64,000 nucleotides of DNA from Peribacillus simplex (GCF_001542915.1 NZ_LNNH01000003.1:62001-126000), one strand, 5' to 3'. Numbered from the stretch's first letter, positions 24,558-32,412 are shown. The notes: generated by a model not told the origin, from the letters alone. Translations and numbers: made by a program.

Positions 24558-25610
24558 TTATTGTATGGGCGAAGAACGCTTAGGCAGCCAATCCTTTAAA
24601 TAAGATGGTAAACTCCCCGCATATTGCTTGGATGCATGTCCACTTTTTAATACTTTATATGTCTTATCTTTACAAGTTAAATGGTCCATGACCGGATGAA
24701 TCATTTCTTGGGGGACCAAACGATCATACTTACTAGCAATGACCAATACATTGGCATTGATTTTCGATAACTTCGCTTTTTTCCCCCGTACCTTGAATCC
24801 GCCATTGACCAAGCGGTTCTTTATCAAAAGATCCTTGGTTATCTGTTTTGCGGCGGCTCCCGATAATGGCACATGTCCATTGGCCCAGGCATTGAAACGG
24901 CGCCAATTTTGTACATATTTCTCGTCATCTGCTTGATTCAGCAAGGATAAATAAGGTGATAGATAGACGGGTGAGGTAATTAAGCGAATTCCATATTTAA
25001 CAGCACTGGCCGGAATCGTTTGATATATATCGATCGTCTCGTCGAAATCCGCAGTGCCTTCTTTCATGGCTTCTTGCCACTGGTCGAAAAATTGCGAGGC
25101 GCTGAAATCGATCGGGGTAACGGAGAGGATTAAATTCTTGATTGGCTCGTCTGCAATGGCTGCATAAATGGCCGATATCGTGCCACCGAGACAAAACCCC
25201 ATTACGGTAATTTCTGTTGCCCCTGAATGGTGCAAAGCACGCTTTACTCCGTTTTGAATATAATCGACGATATAATCTTCTATCGATATTTCTCCATCCT
25301 CAAATCCCGGACTTCCAAAATCAAGTAAATATACGTCGAACCCTTCATTAACGAAAGACTCTATTAAACTATTCCCTGGAGACAAATCAAGGATTAAGGG
25401 AGTATTAATCAATGAATAAATGAGAAAAACCGGCACATCATATTTTTTTTGTGCCGATGGATAGTGCCATAGTGTGGATTTATTTTTTTTCCACACTGGA
25501 ATTTTCGGTGTGAGTCCCATTTCAGGCATAGGTTGATTGGGAATATTCAAAAAATGCTTCCATTTGGGCTCGATCCCAGCTTGATTTGACGGCACTTTCC
25601 GTTTAGACAT
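24558..25610 (-). CDS. phaC: Polyhydroxyalkanoate synthase, class III/IV catalytic subunit
   Basis: An alpha/beta-hydrolase polymerase of about 350 residues. From the ATG at 25610 the lipase-like box GFCLGG has its catalytic Cys at residue 140; Asp in SKYDRLVP and His in LKSGHASKQY complete the triad. MGLTPKIPVWKKNKSTLWHY and LDLSPGNSLIESFVNEGFDVY are typical of Bacillus class IV PhaC. It polymerises (R)-3-hydroxyacyl-CoA into PHA granules and needs PhaR. The start is uncertain: GTG 25646 and ATG 25625 are in frame but none has a well-spaced ribosome-binding site. ATG 25610 overlaps the phaR stop by 8 nt, suggesting translational coupling. Confidence 0.85.
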   Translation of the reverse strand: MSKRKVPSNQAGIEPKWKHFLNIPNQPMPEMGLTPKIPVWKKNKSTLWHYPSAQKKYDVPVFLIYSLINTPLILDLSPGNSLIESFVNEGFDVYLLDFGSPGFEDGEISIEDYIVDYIQNGVKRALHHSGATEITVMGFCLGGTISAIYAAIADEPIKNLILSVTPIDFSASQFFDQWQEAMKEGTADFDETIDIYQTIPASAVKYGIRLITSPVYLSPYLSLLNQADDEKYVQNWRRFNAWANGHVPLSGAAAKQITKDLLIKNRLVNGGFKVRGKKAKLSKINANVLVIASKYDRLVPQEMIHPVMDHLTCKDKTYKVLKSGHASKQYAGSLPSYLKDWLPKRSSPIQ

Positions 25611-26064
25611 TATTATTCTGTCCATTGCCCTCAGGTAACTTTGCACTTAATAACAAGGACTCCGTGATGAAATCCGATATCCTTTTTTTACTCCCTTCCT
25701 TTTCAGCGGAGCTGCTTCTCGACTTCTTCTTTCCCCGTGATGAAGAACTCCCGCTTTTCACATATCCGTTCTTTTCAAGGCTTGAAAGCATTTCTTCTAA
25801 CCTATCAATTTTTTCTTCTAGCTGGATGACCAATTTGGCTACAGTTGCCACGTCTTTTTTTGTAGGATAATTCATGATGATTGACATTCTTTCTGACGCT
25901 TCCTGCATCCTATTTATCTTCGGAACCTGCAGTTGTGTGTTTTCACTTACGGATTCCAATAATTTGCGATTATTGAGCAAGCCTTGAATGCGGCTATTCA
26001 GCTCTTGCTCTTTTTGAGATCCAAGCAATTTTAGCCCTTTATAAAAATCTGTCTTTTTCGCCAT
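25603..26064 (-). CDS. phaR: PHA synthase subunit PhaR
   Basis: 153 residues. There is an N-terminal helical part, then VATVAKLVIQLEEKIDRLEEMLSS (about residues 75-98, leucine-rich coiled coil), a Ser/Lys-rich linker, and a short helical tail. This is the layout of PhaR, the non-catalytic subunit required by class IV synthases, though about 50 residues shorter than the B. megaterium protein. Identification rests on the adjacent phaC as much as on sequence. AAAGGAAG precedes the ATG. It is coupled to phaC at its 3' end and lies 23 nt after the SDR gene. Confidence 0.75.
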   Translation of the reverse strand: MAKKTDFYKGLKLLGSQKEQELNSRIQGLLNNRKLLESVSENTQLQVPKINRMQEASERMSIIMNYPTKKDVATVAKLVIQLEEKIDRLEEMLSSLEKNGYVKSGSSSSRGKKKSRSSSAEKEGSKKRISDFITESLLLSAKLPEGNGQNNNV

Positions 26065-26087
26065 ATATATCTTCCTTTCTTCTCCGT

Positions 26088-26888
26088 TTACACTAATGCC
26101 GATATTCCTCCGTCAATGATTAACACATGTCCAACCATATAATCAGATGCCTGTGAAGCCAAAAATACGGCTGCCCCCATCAAATCAGCTTCATTTCCAA
26201 ATCGGCGGGCAGGGGTTTTGCCAAGAATATCATAATCTGATTTTTCAAGGATTTTCTTGGTGATCTTGGTCGGAAAAAAACCTGGTGCTATTGCATTGAC
26301 TTGAATGTTATGTCTAGCAAGCTTGACTCCCAGGTCCTTGGTCATCGTTATGACAGCGCCTTTACTCGTGTTATAAGCAATGGTATCCAATAGTTCCGGA
26401 AATGTGCCGCCAAGACCCGAAACGGATGCTATATTGATGATTTTTCCCGAATTTTGCTGCACCATGATCCTTGCAACGGCCTGTGAAAATAAAAATGTCC
26501 CTGTAACATTGACATTCAATACTTTCTCCCACTTTTCCTTAGGAAGATCTAGCAAGGGGCCTGACCAGGACGTACCGCTATTATTGACGAGAATATCGAT
26601 GGTGCCGAATTGAGCAACCGTTTCTTGCACAACCAGATCAACTTCACTCTCGTTGGTGATATCGCACTCAAAAGCCTTTGCTTGAACGCCAAGAGCCTTC
26701 AGCTCCTCGCATGCCTCTTTGCATGCCGCAAGATTCCTGGATGCAATGACGACATTAGCTCCAGCCTCCCCCAATGCCATGGCAATCTGCTTGCCCAATC
26801 CTCTTCCGCCTCCGGTGACAATAGCCGTTTTATTTGTAAGATTGAACATATCACTCAATGTTGTCAACTTTTCAGCCCTTTCTGTCAT
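26088..26888 (-). CDS. SDR oxidoreductase in PHA operon, possible (R)-3-hydroxyacyl-CoA former
   Basis: A 266-residue classical SDR. It shows TGGGRGLGK (cofactor loop near residue 24), NNSG near 104 (usually NNAG), IASVSGLGG (Ser) and YNTSK (YxxxK near 172), ending VIIDGGISALV-like as in FabG relatives. Position as first gene before phaR-phaC suggests it supplies (R)-3-hydroxyacyl-CoA, as PhaB does. Its sequence is nearer to gluconate-5-dehydrogenase-like SDRs than to typical PhaB, so the substrate is open. The start at 26888 has no ribosome-binding site; the ATG at 26849 after GAGTGAT is an alternative. Confidence 0.72.
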   Translation of the reverse strand: MTERAEKLTTLSDMFNLTNKTAIVTGGGRGLGKQIAMALGEAGANVVIASRNLAACKEACEELKALGVQAKAFECDITNESEVDLVVQETVAQFGTIDILVNNSGTSWSGPLLDLPKEKWEKVLNVNVTGTFLFSQAVARIMVQQNSGKIINIASVSGLGGTFPELLDTIAYNTSKGAVITMTKDLGVKLARHNIQVNAIAPGFFPTKITKKILEKSDYDILGKTPARRFGNEADLMGAAVFLASQASDYMVGHVLIIDGGISALV

Positions 26889-27097
26889 GATTTATTATGG
26901 AGATAAACTATCTATATCATTATAGAAAAGCCCGGCCGATATTGTGCTTAAAATAGCCTAATGCCTTAGCCTTTTGTTTCACGTTCCGTTCTCCTTCGAA
27001 TGACTATTTTCGAATTGTTCTCTTTAAAACTTAGAGCAAAATCACATACTAAACCGCCTTAATCGTTTAGACTAAGGGTTATGAAGGAGGTTTTACT

Positions 27098-27553
27098 ATG
27101 ACAATGCATCACTTTCATTTAACGGCCTCATGGCCTGGGGGCAGAAATGATATTGGCACAATTCATTCGGGTAATCTCCAGACAGAGATAAGCATCCCCA
27201 CCGATATGGAAGGACCCGGGGTTGGCACCAATCCCGATGAAATGCTTCTTGGAGCAGCCTCGACCTGCTATATCATCACCTTGGCAGCAATGCTGGAGAG
27301 AAGCTCAATCAAAAATCACAGCTTGACCATGCAGTCCGAAGCATTGGTCGATGTTACGAACGGTGTATTCACCTACAAGAAAATCATTCATCGCCCGACA
27401 CTTGTATTGGCACCGGACACTTCTGAAAAAACGGCGGAAAAAGCGAGAAAACTTGCTGAAAAAGCAGAATCCTCCTGCATGATATCAAGAGCGGTCAAAG
27501 GGAATGTAGCAATAGAATTGGACGCAACGATTTCCATTGCTCAGCACACCTGA
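27098..27553 (+). CDS. OsmC-family peroxidase-like protein
   Basis: 151 residues of the OsmC/Ohr fold. LGAASTCYIITLAAMLER (about residue 50) holds the first redox Cys at the start of the central helix, and AEKAESSCMISRAVKGN (about 125) the second. Both catalytic thiols of the family are present. Members reduce organic hydroperoxides with dithiols. The sequence is in the OsmC-like (YhfA/SACOL1771) rather than the Ohr branch. AAGGAGG 7 nt before ATG is a strong site. A terminator shared with the convergent gene follows. Confidence 0.85.
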   Translation: MTMHHFHLTASWPGGRNDIGTIHSGNLQTEISIPTDMEGPGVGTNPDEMLLGAASTCYIITLAAMLERSSIKNHSLTMQSEALVDVTNGVFTYKKIIHRPTLVLAPDTSEKTAEKARKLAEKAESSCMISRAVKGNVAIELDATISIAQHT

Positions 27554-27560
27554 CCAAAAG

Positions 27561-27598
27561 AAAATGCCTAACCTCGCAAAAGGGTTAGGCATTTTTTT
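27561..27598. terminator. Strong bidirectional terminator
   Basis: AAAATGCCTAACC (27561-27573) pairs with GGTTAGGCATTTT (27583-27595), followed by a T run on the plus strand and preceded by A on the left. Confidence 0.92.
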
Positions 27599-27602
27599 GG
27601 AA

Positions 27603-27854
27603 CTATTGAATTGCGTTCAACTTGTTTTCAACCTCACTGCACACTTGATCAGCCGTTAAACCATTCGCTTCGATGATGGACGCTTTCATTGAAGTATCGC
27701 TGATTCCCATCACATTGCTTTCCAATCCTGTCACTACACAACAATCCAGGTTTTTTGCGTCAGCTTCTTGTTTAATCTCCACTACATCAAAACCTTTTTC
27801 ACGAAGTGCTTCCTGAATGTTCGTTAATGATTCTTCAACACCGATTTTTGACAT
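27603..27854 (-). CDS. YkuS/UPF0180 family small protein
   Basis: 83 residues from the ATG at 27854, which has GAGGGGG 9 nt upstream; the GTG at 27860 is too close to that site. The pattern of KIGVEESLTNIQEALREKGF, NLDCCVVTGLESNVMG and a final amphipathic helix corresponds to the UPF0180 (YkuS) family of about 80 residues, whose function is unknown. It is monocistronic and convergent with the OsmC gene. Confidence 0.8.
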   Translation of the reverse strand: MSKIGVEESLTNIQEALREKGFDVVEIKQEADAKNLDCCVVTGLESNVMGISDTSMKASIIEANGLTADQVCSEVENKLNAIQ

Positions 27855-27953
27855 GAACACACACCCCCTCTACTTGCTAACCTGTCCTTTTTCCCTTCTA
27901 TATATGTATAGAAGGCAAAGGAAATAGGGAAAGTAATCTTGAGGTGATGAATT

Positions 27954-28088
27954 ATGAATGGAAAAAACAAAAAAGATGCCACTCAAACTCGTTTAGGGTC
28001 TTCTCAAATAGAGGGGCAAGGTACCACTACGAAAGAAACCGGGTCTTTCACTCGGCCCTCTTCCCTAAAAAAGCAAAAGCGTTCTTGA
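27954..28088 (+). CDS. YuzL-like small protein
   Basis: A 44-residue Lys/Thr/Ser-rich hydrophilic protein starting MNGKNKKDATQTRLGSSQ, with AGGTGAT 6 nt before the ATG. The opening with NKKD, the absence of hydrophobic segments and the length resemble the YuzL family, small proteins of unknown role in spore formers that look like minor acid-soluble spore proteins. A hairpin terminator follows at 28107-28140. Confidence 0.65.
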   Translation: MNGKNKKDATQTRLGSSQIEGQGTTTKETGSFTRPSSLKKQKRS

Positions 28089-28106
28089 CAAACCGATCAC
28101 CATTCA

Positions 28107-28140
28107 CAAAAACGCTTGGTTCCACCGCCAAGCGTTTTCC
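28107..28140 (+). terminator. Stem-loop terminator
   Basis: AAAACGCTTGG (28109-28119) pairs perfectly with CCAAGCGTTTT (28128-28138). From 28141 to 28378 nothing else is recognised. Confidence 0.75.
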
Positions 28141-28378
28141 TGTTTCATGTCCTGTTGCCCTGTCGTTTTATAATCAAGCTTTCATCCATTTATTTTTTAA
28201 TTTCCCACAAACCATTAAGGTAGCTAATCGAACTGGGCATTGGTTTCCGCACCCTGCTTTTCCAGTCGGAACCATTGAGATGCAAAACTTGTGCCTCTAA
28301 TATCTTTTCAAGAGCGGCTTGATCGGTTCATCTTCCCTTCTCCTGTTTCTCTACAGTCACCAAACATGAGAATATTGA

Positions 28379-28410
28379 TGAATACCCCGTTTCATTTCAT
28401 GCAAGAATAA
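28379..28410 (+). promoter_or_regulatory. Candidate sigma-G/F (forespore) promoter
   Basis: TGAATA (28379-28384), 17-nt spacer, CAAGAATAA (28402-28410). The -35 fits the forespore sigma consensus; the -10 is a weaker match to CATACTA. It lies just upstream of the 63-residue gene at 28427. Confidence 0.4.
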
Positions 28411-28426
28411 CAATGGAGGTGTTTTT

Positions 28427-28618
28427 TTGGAACCAAATAAGCCAGGGAAAAAGGATATTCCGGATTTTAAGGAGATGAATGACCGAATCTTCAGGGAGGC
28501 TTCCCAAAGTCCACGCCTAGTCATCGGAACAAACTTGGATGCCAAGAACGTAAAGGACGGAAATCCCTACTCCGATAGAATTAACAGTGAAGGCTTTGAA
28601 GACTATTTTGAAGAATGA
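28427..28618 (+). CDS. Small hydrophilic protein of unknown function
   Basis: 63 residues, charged and Asn/Asp-rich, no Cys, no membrane or signal segment. The start is a TTG at 28427 with GGAGG 8 nt upstream, a strong translation signal. I do not recognise a family. The possible forespore promoter directly upstream would make it a spore protein (inference). A perfect terminator hairpin begins at the stop codon, so it is a stand-alone unit. Confidence 0.6.
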   Translation: MEPNKPGKKDIPDFKEMNDRIFREASQSPRLVIGTNLDAKNVKDGNPYSDRINSEGFEDYFEE

Positions 28619-28645
28619 AAAAACCGGCTTAAAAGCCGGTTTCTG
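28617..28645 (+). terminator. Stem-loop terminator
   Basis: AAACCGGCTT and AAGCCGGTTT pair perfectly with a minimal loop right after the stop codon at 28616-28618. Confidence 0.8.
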
Positions 28646-28689
28646 TATGTTGTTGTGTAAATTAAAACTACCTCCCTACAAAAAGCTCT

Positions 28690-28880
28690 ATGGCAGCAGC
28701 CTTATGAACAGGGGTAGACTCGCCACTGAGTAAAGCCTTACCCCTTCAAGAGAATGCCTGCAGACCTCCTGCGGGTTATACGGGCATTGGGATGACACCG
28801 CAAGGCGCATGTACGCCGGAGAGGCCCCCTGACCGCACGAGGAAAGGGAGCGCCTGCAGTGAAATGAAACGGGTCTAGGA
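28690..28880 (-). repeat. MITE-like intergenic repeat, inverted copy (R3)
   Basis: Read on the minus strand it begins CGTTTCATTTCACTGCAGGCG, then CTTTCC, GCGGTC, GCCTCTCCGGCGT and AGGAGGTCTGCAGG. The GCCTCTCCGGCGT block is identical to the copy at 1360-1571, and the start matches the copy at 48918. Non-coding. (The first motif is quoted with overlap; its core is TTTCATTTCACTGCAGGC.). Confidence 0.65.
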
Positions 28881-28943
28881 CAAATAATCATTACTAAGAG
28901 TAAAGGATTTTGGGGTTTGGAAACTAACCTTCAAAAAATGAAA

Positions 28944-28988
28944 CAAAAAAACCACAGGCAACTCGATAAATCGAGTATGCCTGTGGTC
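28944..28988 (-). terminator. Intrinsic terminator with nested hairpin, minus direction
   Basis: ACCACAGGCA (28952-28961) pairs with TGCCTGTGGT (28979-28988). Inside it ACTCGAT/ATCGAGT forms a second helix, and the minus strand continues with seven T. It ends corA. Confidence 0.88.
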
Positions 28989-29012
28989 TGAATCCGGTTT
29001 AGCCAATCTTCC

Positions 29013-29951
29013 TTAAAAATATTTCTTCTTCCAAAAAATGAATGCTGTCGTTCCAGCTAAAGTGATGGCAATCAATAAAGTGAAGATAAAAGCATACGAA
29101 TTTTGCTCGAACGGAAGTTTCACATTCATCCCATAAAAACTCGCCACCATCGTCGGGAGCGTTAAAATGATGGTAACCGAAGTTAAAAACTTCATGGCAT
29201 TATTGACATTATTGGATATAATCGAAGCAAATGCGTCCATCATCCCACTCAGGATGGAAAGATACACCTCTGCCATTTCGATTGCCTGGGCATTTTCGAT
29301 GATCACGTCTTCGAGCAATTCTTTATCTTCTTCATACATTTTCAAATAATTAAAGCGAAGGATCTTATCAAGCACGACACGATTTGATTTTAATGATGTC
29401 GTGAAATAAACAAGACTTTTTTCCAAAGCGAGAAAAGTATATAACTCTTTATTTTTCATGGATTGGTGCAATTCCCGTTCCGCTTCATTGGTCATTTTAT
29501 TAATCTGTTTCAAGTAACGTAAATAGTAAGATGAAATTTCAAATAATAATTGCAAGGCAAACCTTGTCTTTTTGTTGGTGAAAAAACCTTTGATTTTATT
29601 ATTCTTAAAATTCGCTAATATCGGTGTTTCCTTCAAAGATACGGTAATGAAGCAATCTTTGGTAAAAATCATCCCGATGGGAATCGTTTCAAAAATGGGT
29701 AAGTTGGCCTCGTCACGGGTCAAATACGGAAAATCGACAATGATTAAAACATTATCATCTTCTTTTTCAATCCTCGGCCTTTCCTCATCATCCAGTGGAT
29801 CTTTCATGAAATTGACTGGTAGCTCCAAGGTGTTGCAAATGTATTCAATTTCTGCTTCTGTAGGTGCGACAATGTTCACCCATGAGCCTTTAGTCATCTC
29901 CTCGATATTGTTCAAGAGACGGTTTTCATTTGTTTTGTAGATTTCAATCAT
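29013..29951 (-). CDS. corA: CorA-family Mg2+/divalent cation channel
   Basis: 312 residues. There is an N-terminal alpha/beta cytoplasmic domain, a long helical stalk (about 130-245), then two transmembrane helices, SVTIILTLPTMVASFYGMNV and SYAFIFTLLIAITLAGTTAFIF. YGMN between them is the signature selectivity motif of CorA channels. The acidic C-terminal loop is replaced by WKKKYF. It forms a homopentamer in the cytoplasmic membrane importing Mg2+ (or Co2+/Ni2+). GAGGAGG precedes the ATG, but this site is the 3' arm of a small hairpin (29961-29977) and follows a short ORF (29982-30092). Both are listed separately as possible translational control. Confidence 0.92.
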   Translation of the reverse strand: MIEIYKTNENRLLNNIEEMTKGSWVNIVAPTEAEIEYICNTLELPVNFMKDPLDDEERPRIEKEDDNVLIIVDFPYLTRDEANLPIFETIPIGMIFTKDCFITVSLKETPILANFKNNKIKGFFTNKKTRFALQLLFEISSYYLRYLKQINKMTNEAERELHQSMKNKELYTFLALEKSLVYFTTSLKSNRVVLDKILRFNYLKMYEEDKELLEDVIIENAQAIEMAEVYLSILSGMMDAFASIISNNVNNAMKFLTSVTIILTLPTMVASFYGMNVKLPFEQNSYAFIFTLLIAITLAGTTAFIFWKKKYF

Positions 29952-29960
29952 TCGTTGACC

Positions 29961-29977
29961 TCCTCATCTTTAGAGGA
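29961..29977 (-). promoter_or_regulatory. Hairpin sequestering the corA ribosome-binding site
   Basis: On the minus strand TCCTC-TAAAGAT-GAGGA forms a 5-bp stem whose right arm is the corA Shine-Dalgarno sequence. The left arm begins 4 nt after the stop codon of the upstream small ORF, so ribosomes ending there could influence it. Confidence 0.4.
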
Positions 29978-29981
29978 AGCC

Positions 29982-30092
29982 CTATTTACCTTCTTCGAGC
30001 AGATACTCAGGAAGAATAACAGTCTCGACGTCAAGCATCATATTGGCTTCCTCTTGCTTTCTGGGTTCAGGATCATAAGAACTGCTGCTCAC
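29982..30092 (-). CDS. Small acidic ORF upstream of corA, possible leader peptide
   Basis: 36 codons with a GTG start at 30092. AAAGGAAGTG lies 7 nt upstream. The peptide starts MSSSSYDPEPRKQEEANMML and ends VILPEYLLEEGK, acidic and Pro-containing, with no membrane segment. It resembles no family I know. The good translation signal and its place 30 nt before corA, with a hairpin over the corA ribosome-binding site between them, suggest a leader role like that of corL/mgtL in enterobacteria. That is inference; it could also be an ordinary small protein. Confidence 0.45.
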   Translation of the reverse strand: MSSSSYDPEPRKQEEANMMLDVETVILPEYLLEEGK

Positions 30093-30227
30093 TCGTATCC
30101 ACTTCCTTTCGATTCTTTTATCTTAATCCTTATTCTTTTAAAGCACAATAACGAATTTCCTTCTGGTATCCCTCACTTTGAATTCAAAATTATCTGATTT
30201 ATCAACCACTAACGACCGGATTTATTC

Positions 30228-30262
30228 ATGAAAAAATCGCTTGGGAATTCCCAAGCGATTTG
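30228..30262 (-). terminator. Strong intrinsic terminator, minus direction
   Basis: Perfect palindrome from AAATCGCTTGGGA to TCCCAAGCGATTT (30234-30261) followed on the minus strand by six T. It ends the gene at 30270. From 30100 to 30228 no gene is seen. Confidence 0.9.
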
Positions 30263-30269
30263 CACTACC

Positions 30270-30542
30270 TTAACCATGCTTTGCGTTATTATAATAATGG
30301 ATCCCATACATGGCGCCTTCATCGACCATTTTATTGTCCTCATGATCATATGGATCTGGGTGACCCGCCTTTTCAATCAAAGGATCCAATTCTGAACACT
30401 TCCTATTTAAAAAGCTCATTGTCTTATCTTTTGCACTAATCCAAATATCTTTTACTTTACCTCTGTTCGCTTTAGTTGTTAAAAATGAGACTCCGGCAAC
30501 TCCGACTCCAAATAACACTACGTTTTTCCCTAATGCCATCAT
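30270..30542 (-). CDS. Small hypothetical protein with N-terminal membrane anchor
   Basis: 90 residues from the ATG at 30542, which has AAGGAGG 6 nt upstream. VVLFGVGVAGVSFLTT (about residues 7-22) is a Gly-rich hydrophobic segment. A lysine-rich amphipathic part (RGKVKDIWISAKDKTMSFLN) and an acidic/His C-terminus (HPDPYDHEDNKM) follow. The shape resembles YtxH-like or general-stress membrane-anchored proteins but I do not recognise a specific family. Single-gene unit with its own terminator, downstream of the NO synthase gene in the same direction. Confidence 0.65.
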   Translation of the reverse strand: MMALGKNVVLFGVGVAGVSFLTTKANRGKVKDIWISAKDKTMSFLNRKCSELDPLIEKAGHPDPYDHEDNKMVDEGAMYGIHYYNNAKHG

Positions 30543-30602
30543 TACCATCCTCCTTAAATTTGGATTTATATATATATACCCGCTTCCGGGTCATGTAAAC
30601 CT

Positions 30603-31682
30603 TTATTTATATGGAGGCTTTTGATAAAAGAAATTCGGCTTCAGTATTTCATTTTTATACGATTTATGAAAAACGTGTGTGGTTGCTGGTGAAACAGGGG
30701 GGATCAACCATGTCCAGTCCCCGGTTACGTTCCGGTCTTTTGAAGCTTCTTTTTCTTCAAATTTCTTGAATTGCTTTGCCGCAGTATGATGGTCGACGAT
30801 GCTGACCCCATTTTTCTTGAACGAATACAGGACAGCTTCATTCAATTCAATCAGAGCACGATCCTTCCATAAATTAGAATCACGTTTGATATCTAGACCC
30901 ATCCTCTCGCCGATTACAGGAAGCAGGTTGTACCTCTCTTCATCAGCGAGGTTTCTAGCCCCGATTTCCGTTCCCATATACCACCCATTAAATGGTGCAG
31001 CGGAATAGGTTATGCCGCCGATTTCCAGCCTCATACCTGATATGATCGGGACAGCATACCATTTTATTTGAAGCTCTTCGAACCAATTGTATAGCGGGTG
31101 GCTGAGGGGAACTTCTTTCACGAGTCGTTCTGGAATATCATAAAGCCTCGGTCGATTGCCATCCAGTTGGAACACAAGAGGCAGAATATCGAACGGGCCA
31201 AATTTCCCTTCCCAGCCTAATGCCAGGCACTGCTTCGTGAATTCTATGGAGCTTGGATCACCGATGATGCCATGCTCCGTCTCATATCCGGCATAACGAA
31301 TAAGCTGATGGTTCCAAATATCCACTTTTACTTTCTGTTCATTCTGTTTGAAAATGGTAATCACAGGCCTGATGTTTCCGTTATTCGTAGCGTACTCGAT
31401 ATGTTCAAAAAGAGATGAAACAATTTCTTCCTCACTTTGAACCATCCTTTTATCAAGCACCCGCAGTGACTCCCAAAACAAGCGTCCGATACAGCGATTA
31501 CTGTTACGCCAGGCTAACTTAGCGCCATATACCAATTCTTCATATGTATGTTCATATTTGTTTGTATCATTGATTTCTCTCTTGATTTGCTCGATTCTAT
31601 CATTTATTTCGTCTTCGGTTTTAGATAATTCCGTATAGCTTGACCTGATAAAGGAAATGGCCTCTTGCAGTAAATCACTCAT
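30603..31682 (-). CDS. nos: Bacterial nitric oxide synthase oxygenase
   Basis: A stand-alone NOS oxygenase domain. From the ATG at 31682 it has 359 residues, close to B. subtilis YflM (363). [13 protein letters not shown] carries the proximal heme ligand Cys64. The arginine-site Glu lies in the [16 protein letters not shown] to [13 protein letters not shown] region, and GDWTWLIPP is the tetrahydrobiopterin/dimer segment. It makes NO from L-arginine with electrons from cellular flavodoxins or reductases, and protects Bacillus from oxidative stress. The frame stays open to 31766, but homology starts near [12 protein letters not shown], so the start is 31682 or the ATG at 31703. A 21-bp palindrome lies 32 nt upstream. 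Confidence 0.92.
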   Translation of the reverse strand: MSDLLQEAISFIRSSYTELSKTEDEINDRIEQIKREINDTNKYEHTYEELVYGAKLAWRNSNRCIGRLFWESLRVLDKRMVQSEEEIVSSLFEHIEYATNNGNIRPVITIFKQNEQKVKVDIWNHQLIRYAGYETEHGIIGDPSSIEFTKQCLALGWEGKFGPFDILPLVFQLDGNRPRLYDIPERLVKEVPLSHPLYNWFEELQIKWYAVPIISGMRLEIGGITYSAAPFNGWYMGTEIGARNLADEERYNLLPVIGERMGLDIKRDSNLWKDRALIELNEAVLYSFKKNGVSIVDHHTAAKQFKKFEEKEASKDRNVTGDWTWLIPPVSPATTHVFHKSYKNEILKPNFFYQKPPYK

Positions 31683-31713
31683 CTTTCCCACGGATCCTTC
31701 CATTTGCAAAACT

Positions 31714-31734
31714 TTACTTTCACTACTAAAGTAA
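31714..31734. promoter_or_regulatory. Palindrome upstream of nos
   Basis: TTACTTT (31714-31720), 7-nt spacer, AAAGTAA (31728-31734), perfect arms. It lies between nos and the divergent HxlR-type regulator gene. It may be an operator; if the longer nos frame were used it would be inside the coding sequence. Confidence 0.4.
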
Positions 31735-31935
31735 CATATTTCTTGGAGAATCTCTAAAAGAACCACCTTGGAACAGGCATTTCTTTTTTCCTTATGGAAG
31801 TAATTCTACATCATGATACTTAAAGTAAGTTCATATATTATTTACACTATAACATCTCTAGTAACTAAATAATAATCGGTAAAGTTGTTACAGAAGAGGT
31901 AAATGCATTATAATATAGTAATATGGGGTGATATG

Positions 31936-32259
31936 ATGAATAATACGACACTTTGTCCACGATTTGAAAAAGGGATGCAAATCTTGAGTAAACGCTGGAC
32001 TGGATTGATTGTCAATCAATTGCTAAATGGCCCTCAACGGTTTTGTAATATTGAATCTGCCTTCCCGATTAGCGGCAGGATCTTATCTGAACGTTTAAAG
32101 GACTTGGAATTGGAAGGTATAGTGAAAAGGGATGTTTATCCTGAGACACCAGTCAGAATCGAATATTCCTTAACCGAAAAGGGCATGGCGCTCGCACCGG
32201 TAATGGGTGAAATTCAAAACTGGGCTCAAGAATGGCTTGAACCAATCGAGAATCAATAA
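31936..32259 (+). CDS. HxlR-family redox-sensing repressor (CatR/YodB-like)
   Basis: 107 residues from the ATG at 31936, chosen because GGGGTG (31925-31930) precedes the ATG pair at 31933/31936. This puts a Cys at residue 7 in LCPRFEKGMQILSKRW, the conserved N-terminal thiol of YodB (Cys6) and CatR (Cys7). A winged helix follows (GPQRFCNIES, SGRILSERLKDLELEGIVKR, YSLTEKG). These repressors respond to quinones and diamide by thiol oxidation or alkylation. A second Cys is at residue 37. The likely targets are the flavoprotein gene downstream, the divergent nos, or the mhq-type cluster 8 kb away (inference). Confidence 0.83.
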   Translation: MNNTTLCPRFEKGMQILSKRWTGLIVNQLLNGPQRFCNIESAFPISGRILSERLKDLELEGIVKRDVYPETPVRIEYSLTEKGMALAPVMGEIQNWAQEWLEPIENQ

Positions 32260-32281
32260 CATAGGCATACAGTAATGAAAA

Positions 32282-32316
32282 GGAAAGATCGCTGCATGGC
32301 GCTCTTTCCTTTTTTA
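32282..32316 (+). terminator. Intrinsic terminator
   Basis: GGAAAGA plus GCGC-type stem (32282-32309) followed by TTTTTTAT. It separates the regulator gene from the flavoprotein gene. Confidence 0.8.
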
Positions 32317-32412
32317 TATGCTGCATTTGTTTAACCATCCAATACTGGTGGTATATTTTTCACAGATAGAACCACACTAGGTTTATCCAAAAATAGTATG
32401 GGCGGTGAATTC

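Noticed and set aside
27944-28300. Plus-strand 118-codon frame
   Set aside because: It overlaps the 44-codon YuzL-like gene in another frame and runs through its terminator. The shorter frame has the better ribosome-binding site and protein-like composition.
29985-30230. M-box Mg2+ riboswitch upstream of corA
   Set aside because: The leader was read for the conserved M-box elements and none were found; a small ORF occupies most of it.
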